From Comamonas sp. (lineage in GTDB: Bacteria > Pseudomonadota > Gammaproteobacteria > Burkholderiales > Burkholderiaceae_C): a DNA stretch of 64,000 nucleotides. The DNA lies in the NCBI GenBank assembly GCA_028690035.1, contig JAQVCA010000003.1, positions 248,001-312,000 of the forward strand. Reading direction: 5' to 3'. Shown piece by piece: positions 52,693 through 63,302 of this stretch (positions within the stretch are counted from its first letter, which is position 1; every line of letters begins with the position of its first letter). The notes under the pieces are model-generated. The model worked only from the letters and a program-made list of their open reading frames with translations. It was not told the DNA's origin and did no database searches. The position numbers and the translations under genes were made by a program.

Positions 52693-53616
52693 ATGCTAGA
52701 GCAACGAACCATTAAAACTTTGACCCGTGCCGTAGGCATGGGGTTGCACAGTGGCCGGCGGGTGGAAATGACGCTGCGCCCCGCACCGCCTGATACGGGT
52801 ATCGTTTTTCGCCGTGTTGATTTGCCTGAGCCGGTGGATATTGCCATTTCGGCCCAATCGGTGGTGGATACGCGCATGGCATCGACCATCGGTGCGCAGG
52901 GCGCCAAAGTGCATACCGTCGAGCATTTGATGTCGGCGCTGTGTGGCCTGGGCATCGACAACATCGTGATCGATATCACAGCCGAGGAAGTGCCGATTCT
53001 GGACGGCTCGTCATCGTCGTTTGTCTTTCTGTTGCAAAGCGCAGGTGTGCAGCGGCAAAAAGCCCCCAAAAAATTCATCCGAGTACTACAACCCGTCGAG
53101 GTGCGCGAAGGCGAGGGCAACCAGCTCAAATGGGCGCGCTTTGTGCCTTACCACGGTTTCAAATTGCGCTTTGAAATCGACTTTGCCCACCCGGCAGTGG
53201 ACTCTACGGGCCAGAGTTTCGAGTTCGATTGGGGCCAAGGCGATTACGTGCGCGACATCGCGCGCGCGCGCACTTTCGGCTTTACGCGCGATGTGGAAAT
53301 GCTGCGCACCCACGGCCTGGCTTTGGGTGGGGGGCTGGACAATGCCATCGTGATGGACGATTACAAAGTGCTCAATAGCGATGGCCTGCGCTATGGCGAT
53401 GAGTTCGTGAAGCACAAAATCCTGGACGCGATTGGCGACCTGTACCTGATTGGCCATCCCATCCTGGGGGCATACAGCGCATTTCGCTCGGGCCATGCCA
53501 TGAACAACCAATTGCTGCGCGCACTTCTGGCCCAAGAAGGCGCCTGGGAACTGGTGACCTTTGACAACGTGCGCAAGGCACCTGCCGGCTTCGATCAGAT
53601 GGCTGCAGCCTGGTAG
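52693..53616 (+). CDS. lpxC: UDP-3-O-acyl-N-acetylglucosamine deacetylase LpxC
   Basis: 307 residues. Zinc ligands are visible in [18 protein letters not shown] and [15 protein letters not shown]. The catalytic-region motifs [17 protein letters not shown] and [26 protein letters not shown] are intact. LpxC performs the first committed step of lipid A synthesis. It closes the division cluster, as in many proteobacteria, though the hairpins upstream suggest partly separate expression. It is convergent with ruvC across 61 bp. Confidence 0.97.
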   Translation: MLEQRTIKTLTRAVGMGLHSGRRVEMTLRPAPPDTGIVFRRVDLPEPVDIAISAQSVVDTRMASTIGAQGAKVHTVEHLMSALCGLGIDNIVIDITAEEVPILDGSSSSFVFLLQSAGVQRQKAPKKFIRVLQPVEVREGEGNQLKWARFVPYHGFKLRFEIDFAHPAVDSTGQSFEFDWGQGDYVRDIARARTFGFTRDVEMLRTHGLALGGGLDNAIVMDDYKVLNSDGLRYGDEFVKHKILDAIGDLYLIGHPILGAYSAFRSGHAMNNQLLRALLAQEGAWELVTFDNVRKAPAGFDQMAAAW

Positions 53617-53677
53617 CGCTGGGCCGAACGGCAAAGAGCAAAGTACAGACGGCAGAACATAGGACGGGTCTGACGTG

Positions 53678-54235
53678 TCAGTACACCCGGCCTGCCTTGA
53701 GCATGGCATGCTGGCGCCGCTGCAAGGGACTGGCGCTGTGCAGGCGTTGCAGCATCGGGGCGGCGTGGGCGTGGGTGATGGCCAGACCCAGTGCATCGGC
53801 TGCATCGGGGCCCGGCAATCCGGGTAACTGCAGCATGTGCTGCACCATGGCCTGCACCTGCGCCTTGGCAGCGCGGCCATTGCCGGTCATGGCTTTTTTC
53901 ATTTGCAGTGCGGTGTACTCAGCCACCGCCAGGTCGTGCGTGACCAAGGCTGTCAGTGCTGCCCCGCGCGCCTGCCCCAGCAACAGGGTCGATTGCGGGT
54001 TGACGTTGACGAACACGATCTCCACCACCGCCTGCGTGGGTTGGTAGTGCTGCACCACCTCGGTGATGCCCTGAAACAAAATTTTCAGCCGGGCCGGTAA
54101 ATCGCCCAGCTCCACACCAGGTGTGCGTGTGGTACGGATGGTGCCACTGGCCACATAGCGCAGCTGCGCGCCTTGACAGTCGATCACGCCAAAACCGGTG
54201 GTTTGCAGACCAGGGTCAATCCCAAGAATACGCAT
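53678..54235 (-). CDS. ruvC: Holliday junction endonuclease RuvC
   Basis: 185 residues from [19 protein letters not shown]. The four acidic catalytic residues fit: Asp7 in GIDPG, Glu in [12 protein letters not shown], and the Asp pair in [12 protein letters not shown]. It cuts Holliday junctions during recombination with RuvAB. Those genes are not in the window. An ATG seven codons earlier lies in repeat-like sequence and is less likely. It is divergent from katG with a 265-bp gap. Confidence 0.96.
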   Translation of the reverse strand: MRILGIDPGLQTTGFGVIDCQGAQLRYVASGTIRTTRTPGVELGDLPARLKILFQGITEVVQHYQPTQAVVEIVFVNVNPQSTLLLGQARGAALTALVTHDLAVAEYTALQMKKAMTGNGRAAKAQVQAMVQHMLQLPGLPGPDAADALGLAITHAHAAPMLQRLHSASPLQRRQHAMLKAGRVY

Positions 54236-54241
54236 AAAAAA

Positions 54242-56675
<2,434 letters not shown>

Positions 56676-56800
56676 CGCTGTTGGCCGCGTAACCACAGCG
56701 GGCCCCTAGTTGCGAGACCCAACCCCCATGGTGTGGCGCAAGATGCGACCGCTTGGAAAGCACGGTGTGGGCATAGGGCGGTCATAACCCTGGGCAGGCT

Positions 56801-57526
56801 TTACGGAATCGCCGTGCCTGCCATGCGCGCAGCGATGGTGCGTGCCCGAGCCTGCAGGTAGGGCGATGCCGGGCGGCTTTCGTAATAGCGCGGGTTGGGC
56901 AGCATCACTGCCAGGCGTGCCGCTTCGCTGCGCGTGAGCTGGTGGGCAGATTTGCCAAAGTAGTGCTGCGCAGCGGCCTGTACGCCAAAAATGCCTCGAC
57001 CCCATTCAGCATGGTTCAGGTACAGCTCCAAGATGCGGCATTTGTCCAGCAGCAGCTCCAGCGCGTGGGTCAAGGCCAGCTCCTGACCCTTGCGCAGCAG
57101 GCTGCGTTCCCCCGACAGCAGCAAATTCTTGGCCAGCTGCTGGGTGATGGTGGAGCCGCCATAGACCCGAGGCGTGCGCTGGCTATTGGCCGCCTGGGCC
57201 TGCGCTTTTTGGTTGCGCTGCCAGGCTTTTTCGATGGCCTGCCACTGCACACCGCTGTGTTCGGTGAAGGTGTCGTCCTCGGCGGTGAGCACCGCCTGTT
57301 TGACGGCGGGGGCGATCTGGTCGTAGTCCACCCACTGCTGGCGCCAGGCGAGGGTGTTGGCTGTGGGCTGCCAGTGTTGCCACAACTGGCTGCGCTCAAA
57401 GCTGGTGGACGCCGGGTTCCACCACGCCATCAGCGCAATGCGCAGCACAAAAAACAGCTGCAAGACCACAGCGGCTGCCACCACCCACGCCAGCCACTGG
57501 GCGGCAGCGCGCCGCCATGTGCTCAT
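56801..57526 (-). CDS. mtgA: Monofunctional peptidoglycan glycosyltransferase MtgA
   Basis: 241 residues. The ATG at 57526 overlaps the aroE stop (ATGA). One N-terminal membrane helix (WLAWVVAAAVVLQLFFVLRIALM) leads to a GT51 domain with the catalytic Glu in TAEDDTFTEHSG and the motifs GGSTITQQLAKNLLLSGERSLLRKGQELALTHALE, KCRILELYLNHAEWGRGIFGVQAAA and SEAARLAVMLPNP. It polymerises lipid II without a transpeptidase domain, in support of the synthases encoded in the division cluster. aroE-mtgA forms a two-gene overlap. It is convergent with katG. Confidence 0.96.
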   Translation of the reverse strand: MSTWRRAAAQWLAWVVAAAVVLQLFFVLRIALMAWWNPASTSFERSQLWQHWQPTANTLAWRQQWVDYDQIAPAVKQAVLTAEDDTFTEHSGVQWQAIEKAWQRNQKAQAQAANSQRTPRVYGGSTITQQLAKNLLLSGERSLLRKGQELALTHALELLLDKCRILELYLNHAEWGRGIFGVQAAAQHYFGKSAHQLTRSEAARLAVMLPNPRYYESRPASPYLQARARTIAARMAGTAIP

Positions 57527-58422
57527 GCGCTGGCCGGGGCCGCAGAGGCAGGGGTATTCAAGAGGACCCGCAGCTCCTGCAGCACTTGCGCAGCGGGTGG
57601 GGAGATACCGCGCCACAGGGCAAAGGCCGCAGCGGCCTGCTCCACCAGCATGCCCAGCCCGTCGCGCGGCTGGGCACCATGCTGAGCGGCCCAGTCCAGA
57701 AAGCCCTGGGCGGCCGGGCCATACATCATGTCGTAGGCCAGACTGCCAGGGCGCAGCACCTGGGCCGGCACCGGGCTGCCCGCACCCTGCAAGCTGGCTG
57801 CTGTGGCGTTGATGATGATAGAGAAATCACCGTCTAACGCTTGCTGGTCTTGCGCTTGCAGCTCTACTTTTTGTTGCTCTGCCAGCCCCTGGTGGCCGGC
57901 CACCAAAGCCTGTGCCTTGACCGCCGTGCGGTTGCACACCACCAGGCGGCGTGGCTGCTGCTCCAGCAGGGGGCCCAAGACACCGGCGGCAGCGCCACCC
58001 GCCCCGACCAGCAGCACATCCTGCCCCGCCAGGCTGCGCCCGGCGTTGCGCGTGATGTCGGCCACCAGGCCCAAGCCATCGGTGTTGTCGGCATGGATCT
58101 GGCCTTGGGCATCGATCACCAAGGTGTTGGCCGCTCCTGCCAATTGCACACGGGCGCTGACATGGTGCGCGCAGGCCGCAGCTTCGTGCTTAAAGGGCAC
58201 GGTCACATTGCACCCACGCCCGCCTTCGGCAATGAAGGCGTGCAGGCTGGCACGAAAGCCATCCAGCGGTGCCAGACGTGCTTGGTAGTCCACTGGCTCG
58301 CCCGACAGGGCCGCAAAGCGGGCGTGGATCCAGGGGGAGCGGCTGTGTGCCACCGGGTGGCCAATCACGCAGTAGCGATCGGGGGACAAGACAGACGGTG
58401 AGGACAAAGGCGAGGTGCTCAT
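57523..58422 (-). CDS. aroE: Shikimate dehydrogenase AroE
   Basis: 299 residues. The substrate site has SRSPWIHARF and CNVTVPFKHEAA with the catalytic Lys; then DNTDGLGLV, the NADP loop VLLVGAGGAAAGVLGPLL, the VVCNRTAVKA arginine for the NADP phosphate, and INATAASLQG. It reduces 3-dehydroshikimate with NADPH in the chorismate pathway. The segment before INATAAS (VELQAQDQQALDGDFSII) is coded by DNA that closely resembles the dispersed repeat and has no clear counterpart in the AroE sequences I remember. Overlap with mtgA implies coupled translation. Confidence 0.95.
   Translation of the reverse strand: MSTSPLSSPSVLSPDRYCVIGHPVAHSRSPWIHARFAALSGEPVDYQARLAPLDGFRASLHAFIAEGGRGCNVTVPFKHEAAACAHHVSARVQLAGAANTLVIDAQGQIHADNTDGLGLVADITRNAGRSLAGQDVLLVGAGGAAAGVLGPLLEQQPRRLVVCNRTAVKAQALVAGHQGLAEQQKVELQAQDQQALDGDFSIIINATAASLQGAGSPVPAQVLRPGSLAYDMMYGPAAQGFLDWAAQHGAQPRDGLGMLVEQAAAAFALWRGISPPAAQVLQELRVLLNTPASAAPASA
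57815..57865 (-). repeat. Half repeat inside the aroE reading frame
   Basis: On the minus strand: AGAGCTGCAAGCGCAAGACC, then AGCAAGCGTTAGACGGTGA and TTTC. It aligns along its length with the intergenic copy at 23508-23553 without needing gaps of any size. It is read in frame with no stop and sits just before the conserved NAT motif. Confidence 0.55.
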
Positions 58423-58451
58423 GGCAGCAAAGGAGGCAGGCCCACGTGGGC

Positions 58452-59312
58452 TTACTGCACGTTGGTCTCTAGGGTTTGTTCATGCGTGAAGGCAAAGCGT
58501 GCCACCACCGCGATCTGATCGGCCTTGGCGCGCATGGGCGCACTGAAGTCACCAAAAGGCCCGGCAGCATAGGCAATCGCCTGGGCGCGGCGATCGAGTT
58601 GCGGATTGCCTGAGCTTTGCACCACCTCGGTCTCGAGCACGCGCCCATCGTGGTTGATGGTCAGGATCATGACCAGTTGGCCATACAGCTTGCTGCCCTG
58701 GTGCTCGGGGAAATTGCTCGTGCCTTTTTCCTCCACCTTGTGGCGCAAGGCGGTGTAGTACAAGGCAAACGCTTCTTCGCGCGTGGCGGGGCTGATGTAG
58801 CGCTTTTTAGGGCGGGCGTTTTCTTCGTTAATGCGCTTTTCGATCTCGGCCAGCAGCTTGAGCAGTTGCTTGCGCTTGGCTTCCTGCTGCTCGCGGTCTT
58901 GCTGCTGCGAGACCTCGCGCGGGTCAAACTCGGGCAGCTGCGCCACCTGCTGGCGCAGCTGGGTCAGCAAGGTGGTTTGCTGTTCCTGCAGGGCATCGAG
59001 CTGGCGTTGGCGCTCTTCAAACTCGTCGCCCACGCTGGTCAGCGCCGAATAAGGCATCGGGCTGCTGGCGCGCCCCTGCGCGGCATCGCCACCACCGGCC
59101 AGCGAAGCCTGGGCAATGGCCTGCGGGGTTTCAGGCTGCTCTTGGCTGCGCGTGTTCACCAAAATTACCTCCAGGGGGGTGTCCTGGAAGATGCGATTGA
59201 ACTGCTGGGGGGCCACAAAGCGCACACTCAGCAGCACCAAATGCACAGCCAACGAGATGGTCAGGGCAAGCGTCAGGGGGGAGGCGCTACGCAGCGCGGT
59301 AGGCATTTTCAC
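58452..59312 (-). CDS. TonB-like energy transducer
   Basis: 286 residues; the GTG at 59312 overlaps the upstream ribonuclease stop (GTGA), while the ATG two codons later is an alternative. One N-terminal helix (LTLALTISLAVHLVLLSVRF) is followed by a periplasmic region with a long charged coiled coil at about residues 97-165 (DALQEQQTTLLTQLRQQVAQL; QQQDREQQEAKRKQLLKLLAEIEKRINEEN), and a TonB C-terminal domain (SKLYGQLVMILTINHDGRVLETEVVQSSGNPQLDRRAQAIAYAAGPF). The Pro-rich spacer of classical TonB is replaced by the coiled coil, and exbBD are not adjacent. It may therefore serve a special partner. Co-transcribed with the RNase and perhaps aroE. Confidence 0.85.
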   Translation of the reverse strand: MKMPTALRSASPLTLALTISLAVHLVLLSVRFVAPQQFNRIFQDTPLEVILVNTRSQEQPETPQAIAQASLAGGGDAAQGRASSPMPYSALTSVGDEFEERQRQLDALQEQQTTLLTQLRQQVAQLPEFDPREVSQQQDREQQEAKRKQLLKLLAEIEKRINEENARPKKRYISPATREEAFALYYTALRHKVEEKGTSNFPEHQGSKLYGQLVMILTINHDGRVLETEVVQSSGNPQLDRRAQAIAYAAGPFGDFSAPMRAKADQIAVVARFAFTHEQTLETNVQ

Positions 59313-61390
59313 GGGGCAGCAGGGGTGGGGTCAGGAGGGCTGTCGGTGTCGTTCAGATCGACGGCGATGGCAATCGGGCCGGCAACGGTGCTCGTGTCTT
59401 CGCTGTCCTCATCGTCCAGAGGGGCATCGTCGCTCGGGTCTTGGGGATCGTCGAGTCGGGCCGTGATGGTGCCGTGAATATCCAAGCTGATCAAGTCGGC
59501 CTGGCCCAGCTTGACGCGCACGCGCGCACCACGGGCCATACCTTGCGCACCCAGCACGTTGACGACCAGGGGCAGATGGTCGGCGCGCACCAAGGCACCA
59601 CCAGCGGCATCGTCGCGAATCAGCGCACCGTCGATCTCGGTGATGCCGTTTTGCTCCAGGTAGCGCAGCGTCCAGTAGCGCTCCATGCCCGCCTGGTAGC
59701 CGTTGTAAGCGCTGTAGGTGCCGTCAAAGCTGCTGATGATGGAGAACAGGTCGGCATCCTTGGGCTTGAAGGGCGCGGCCAGCGCAGCGGTGGCACCGTG
59801 GCGCGCGCAGGCGATGATCTGCCACTGGTTGACCAAGTCCACATAGCGGCGCAGCGGTGATGTGGCCCAGACATAGCAGGGCACGCCCATGCCCGCGTGC
59901 GGCAGGGCTTTGGTGCTCATGCGCACCTTGACGCCTGGGGCCATGCTCGCCTGGCTGCGATAAATGCCGGGCACGCCGTACTCGGCCAGCAGCTGGCCCC
60001 AGGTGCTGTTGGCCACGATCGCGGCCTCGGCCACGATCAGATCCAGCGGCGCGCCGCGCTTGCGCGTGCTGATCTGCACCACTTCGTGGCCCGTGGGCAC
60101 GTCTTTGCCGTTGCCTTCCAGGCGGAAGCTGTAATCGGGGCGCGAGAAGTTCTCGGGCTTGCCGCGCACCTCTTCACGCCGCATCTTCAAGTGCTGCGCC
60201 AGACGGTGCAAAAATGCGAGCTGCTCGCGCACGCCCAGCAAGTCTTGGGGCGTGTTTTCTATCTGAATTTCCGGGTTACCCAGCCATTCGGCGGTGACGA
60301 TGTGGTCCAGCTGGTCGTGGCGCAGGTTGTGCGCCACCGGCACCCGCTCCAGGCGCGTGGTTTTGTTCCGTACCTCCAGCGTGGCCTCGTCGTAGGTCAC
60401 GTACAACGACACCGCCGGGTTGCTGCGCCCGGCGTCCAGCGTGTAGGTCTGCACCACGGCATCGGGCAGCATGGTGATTTTGTAACCGGGCATGTACACC
60501 GTGGACAGGCGGTTGCGCCCCAGCTTGTCCAGCTCGGAGCCAGGCGCAATCGCCAGCCCGGGCGCGGCAATGTGGATGCCCACCGTCACCTGCCCGCTGC
60601 CCAGGCCGGTGACCGAGAGGGCATCGTCGATCTCGGTGGTTTGCGAATCGTCGATGGAGTAGGCCTGCACATCGGCCAGCGGCAAATCATCGGGGGGCTG
60701 GGGCGCGGGCAGGTCGGCAAAGCCCGTGCCCTTGGGAAAGTGGTCCAGCAAGAAGCGCTGCCAGTGAAATTCGTAGGCCGAGGCAATCGCCCCCGCCTGC
60801 TGCAGCAGCTGCAAGGGCGCTTGCTGGGCCTGGCGGCTGGCTTCCACCACGGCCTTGTATTCGGGCGCGTTCTTGTCGGGGCGAAACAAAATTTTGTACA
60901 GCTGCTCGCGGATGGGCGCCGGGCATTGGCCACTGACCAGCTCCTGCGCCCAGGTATCGATTTGCGCCTGCAGCTGCTTTTTCTTTTCGATGGCGGCCAG
61001 CGCCTGTTGCAGGATTTCTGCGGGGGCTTTCTTGAAGCGCCCCTTGCCCGCACGGCGGAAGTAGTGCGGTGCCCCAAACACGGCCAGCAGCATGGCCGCC
61101 TGCTCCACCAACGTGGCCTGCGCCGAGAAGTACTCGCGCGCGATGTCGGCAAAACCAAAATCGTCCTCGGGGGCAAATTCCCAGGCCAAGTCCAGGTCGA
61201 TCTCGGCGGCCTGCGCTTGCGCCTGCGCGAGCAAATCCGCCGGGCTGGGCTTGTCGAACTTGAGCAGGATATTGGCGGCCTTGACCTTGACCCGCTTGCC
61301 CGAGTCCAGCTCAATCTGGGAAGAGGCATCGGCCTCGGAAAGGATACGGCCAGCAAAGAACTTGCCAGCGTCTTCAAACAGTGCGTGCAT
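59309..61390 (-). CDS. RNase II/RNase R family exoribonuclease
   Basis: 693 residues. A short N-terminal region with weak cold-shock-like character is followed by the RNB catalytic domain: SIDDSQTTEIDDALSVTG carries the Asp residues that bind magnesium, GIHIAAPGLAIAPGSELDKLGRNRLSTVYMPG follows, and ATSPLRRYVDLVNQWQ is the conserved RNB C-terminal motif. The acidic C-terminal tail (DDPQDPSDDAPLDDEDSEDTS) follows an S1-like stretch. The enzyme degrades RNA from the 3' end. The sequence is nearer to the VacB/RNB group than to classical RNase R, which is longer. It heads the tonB-like gene with a 4-bp overlap. Confidence 0.9.
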   Translation of the reverse strand: MHALFEDAGKFFAGRILSEADASSQIELDSGKRVKVKAANILLKFDKPSPADLLAQAQAQAAEIDLDLAWEFAPEDDFGFADIAREYFSAQATLVEQAAMLLAVFGAPHYFRRAGKGRFKKAPAEILQQALAAIEKKKQLQAQIDTWAQELVSGQCPAPIREQLYKILFRPDKNAPEYKAVVEASRQAQQAPLQLLQQAGAIASAYEFHWQRFLLDHFPKGTGFADLPAPQPPDDLPLADVQAYSIDDSQTTEIDDALSVTGLGSGQVTVGIHIAAPGLAIAPGSELDKLGRNRLSTVYMPGYKITMLPDAVVQTYTLDAGRSNPAVSLYVTYDEATLEVRNKTTRLERVPVAHNLRHDQLDHIVTAEWLGNPEIQIENTPQDLLGVREQLAFLHRLAQHLKMRREEVRGKPENFSRPDYSFRLEGNGKDVPTGHEVVQISTRKRGAPLDLIVAEAAIVANSTWGQLLAEYGVPGIYRSQASMAPGVKVRMSTKALPHAGMGVPCYVWATSPLRRYVDLVNQWQIIACARHGATAALAAPFKPKDADLFSIISSFDGTYSAYNGYQAGMERYWTLRYLEQNGITEIDGALIRDDAAGGALVRADHLPLVVNVLGAQGMARGARVRVKLGQADLISLDIHGTITARLDDPQDPSDDAPLDDEDSEDTSTVAGPIAIAVDLNDTDSPPDPTPAAP

Positions 61391-61431
61391 GGGGGCGGAT
61401 TGTCACACGGCCTGCCCACACAGTTGAAAAA

Positions 61432-62025
61432 TTAAGCCAGCTCTAAAAACCCCATCAGCACCGGCAGGTGCTGCTCGAAGCCGCTGATGGCATGGTCGCC
61501 GCCTTCGATGATGTGCTGCTGCGCGTGCGGGTAGCGCTGCACCATGTCGCGCCAGTTCAGTACCTCGTCGCCGGTGCAGAAGATGCCCAGCTCGGGCCCT
61601 GCTGGGGGCAGATCGCGCACACTTAGGGTGCGCAGCTCGTCGATGTATTCGGGGCGAAAGAAGATGGCTTGCTCGGGCGCATGCCACAGGGGCTGCTGGC
61701 CCACGTAGCTGGCCAGGGTCTGGTCGGGTGCGACCGAGGGGTTGAGCAAGGCGCTTTTGCAGCGCTTGTGCTGCGCCACGTAGCTGGCGTAGTAGCCGCC
61801 CAGCGAAGAGCCGATCACCGCCATCTGTGCGCTGGGCCAATCGGCAACCGCTTGTAAAACTGCGCGCATTGCAGCAGCAGGCGAGGCGGGCAGCTGCGGA
61901 CACAGCCACACCACCTGCGGGTGGTGCTGGCGCACATAGTCGGCCACCAGGCGGGCTTTGGTCGATTGGGGCGAGGAGCGAAAACCGTGCAGGTAGAGCA
62001 GATGGGTGGTGGGCATGGTGGGCAT
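61432..62025 (-). CDS. YqiA/YcfP family alpha/beta-fold esterase
   Basis: 197 residues from MPTMPTTHLLYLHGFRSSPQS. The nucleophile elbow is VIGSSLGGYYASYVA, the oxyanion region YLHGFRSSP, and the later Asp and His are in FCTGDEVLNW and IIEGGDHAISGFE. YqiA-type proteins hydrolyse acyl esters or thioesters in vitro; the natural substrate is not known. It is cytoplasmic with no signal. It is divergent from rodA, with 80 bp between starts, and precedes the RNase gene by 41 bp on the same strand. Confidence 0.9.
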   Translation of the reverse strand: MPTMPTTHLLYLHGFRSSPQSTKARLVADYVRQHHPQVVWLCPQLPASPAAAMRAVLQAVADWPSAQMAVIGSSLGGYYASYVAQHKRCKSALLNPSVAPDQTLASYVGQQPLWHAPEQAIFFRPEYIDELRTLSVRDLPPAGPELGIFCTGDEVLNWRDMVQRYPHAQQHIIEGGDHAISGFEQHLPVLMGFLELA

Positions 62026-62105
62026 AACAGGGCAATCACGCAAGATGGGGGCTGTAGCGGGCGCAAGCGCACCGCGCAAGCGAGGGCGCAGGATAATCGC
62101 GCTCT

Positions 62106-63278
62106 ATGTCTGCTGAATTTGACAAGCCCTCGCCGCTGCGGCGCATTCTGCCCATGTTCCAGGGCTTCGACTGGCTGCTGTTGCTGGTGATCGCATTTTT
62201 GGCGGGGCTGGGCCTGCTGGCCATGTACTCTGCCGGTTACGACCACGGCACGCGTTTTGTGGATCATGCGCGCAACATGCTGTTGGCTGCAGCCATCCTG
62301 TTTGTCGTGGCCCAGGTGCCACCGCAAAAAATCATGTTGGCGGCGGTGCCGCTGTATGGCGTGGGGGTGGCGCTGCTGGTGGCGGTGCTGCTATTTGGCA
62401 TCACCAAAAAGGGCGCTACGCGCTGGGTGAATATGGGCGTAGTGATCCAGCCATCGGAGCTCCTCAAAATCGCCATGCCGCTGATGCTGGCGTGGTGGTT
62501 TCAGCGCCGCGAGGGACAGATCCGCGCCTGGGATTTTGTGATCGCCTTTGGCATTCTGGCCCTGCCGACGGCGCTGATTTTGAAACAGCCCGACCTGGGC
62601 ACCTCACTGCTGGTGCTGGCTTCGGGTTTGGCAGTGATCTTTTTTGCTGGCTTACCCTGGAAGCTGGTGCTACCCCCGGTGCTGTTGGGGGCGGTGGGCA
62701 TTGCGTTGCTGATTGCCAATGAAGAGTCGCTGTGCGCTGATGGCGTGAGCTGGTACTTGTTGCACGATTACCAGCGCACGCGTGTGTGCACCTTGCTCGA
62801 TCCCATGCGCGACCCTTTGGGCAAGGGATTTCACATCATCCAGGGCATGATTGCCATTGGCTCAGGCGGCGTGTGGGGCAAAGGGTTTATGGCGGGCACA
62901 CAGACCCATTTGGAATTTATCCCCGAGCGCACCACCGACTTCATTTTTGCCGCCTATGCCGAAGAGTTCGGGCTGGTGGGCGGGTTGTGCCTGATTGTGG
63001 GTTTTTTGCTGCTGGTCTGGCGTGCCCTGGCGATTGGTTTGCAGGCCAATACGTTGTTTGGCCGCTTGATAGCTACGGCAGTAGCTATGATTTTCTTTAC
63101 CTATGCCTTTGTCAACATGGGCATGGTCAGTGGCATCCTGCCCGTGGTGGGCGTGCCCCTGCCGTTCATCAGCTATGGCGGCACGGCCATGGTCACGCTG
63201 GGGCTGGCTCTGGGCATTTTGATGTCGGTTTCGCGCGCGCAGCGTCTGGCCGTGCGCGCGGCGCGGCGCAGCCTGTAG
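62106..63278 (+). CDS. rodA: Rod-shape peptidoglycan polymerase RodA
   Basis: 390 residues, SEDS family, about ten membrane helices. Motifs: LAMYSAGYDHG, ITKKGATRWVNMGVVIQPSELLKIAMPLMLAWW, LKQPDLGTSLLV with the catalytic-region Asp, IGSGGVWGKGFMAGTQTHLEFIPERTTDFIFAAYAEEFGLVGG and VPLPFISYGGTAM. It polymerises lipid II along the cell cylinder with PBP2. The mrdA and mreBCD genes that usually accompany it are not in the window. A perfect 8-bp palindrome, ATAGCTAC-N4-GTAGCTAT, at 63068-63087 encodes part of a membrane helix and recalls the ends of the dispersed repeat. It is the counterpart of FtsW in this window. Confidence 0.96.
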   Translation: MSAEFDKPSPLRRILPMFQGFDWLLLLVIAFLAGLGLLAMYSAGYDHGTRFVDHARNMLLAAAILFVVAQVPPQKIMLAAVPLYGVGVALLVAVLLFGITKKGATRWVNMGVVIQPSELLKIAMPLMLAWWFQRREGQIRAWDFVIAFGILALPTALILKQPDLGTSLLVLASGLAVIFFAGLPWKLVLPPVLLGAVGIALLIANEESLCADGVSWYLLHDYQRTRVCTLLDPMRDPLGKGFHIIQGMIAIGSGGVWGKGFMAGTQTHLEFIPERTTDFIFAAYAEEFGLVGGLCLIVGFLLLVWRALAIGLQANTLFGRLIATAVAMIFFTYAFVNMGMVSGILPVVGVPLPFISYGGTAMVTLGLALGILMSVSRAQRLAVRAARRSL

Positions 63279-63302
63279 GCGCCCTCTCTACAATCGCTCC
63301 CC

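Noticed and set aside
59897..61435. 512-codon plus-strand frame opposite the RNase II/R gene
   Set aside because: No recognisable domain; the minus-strand frame has the full RNB motif set.
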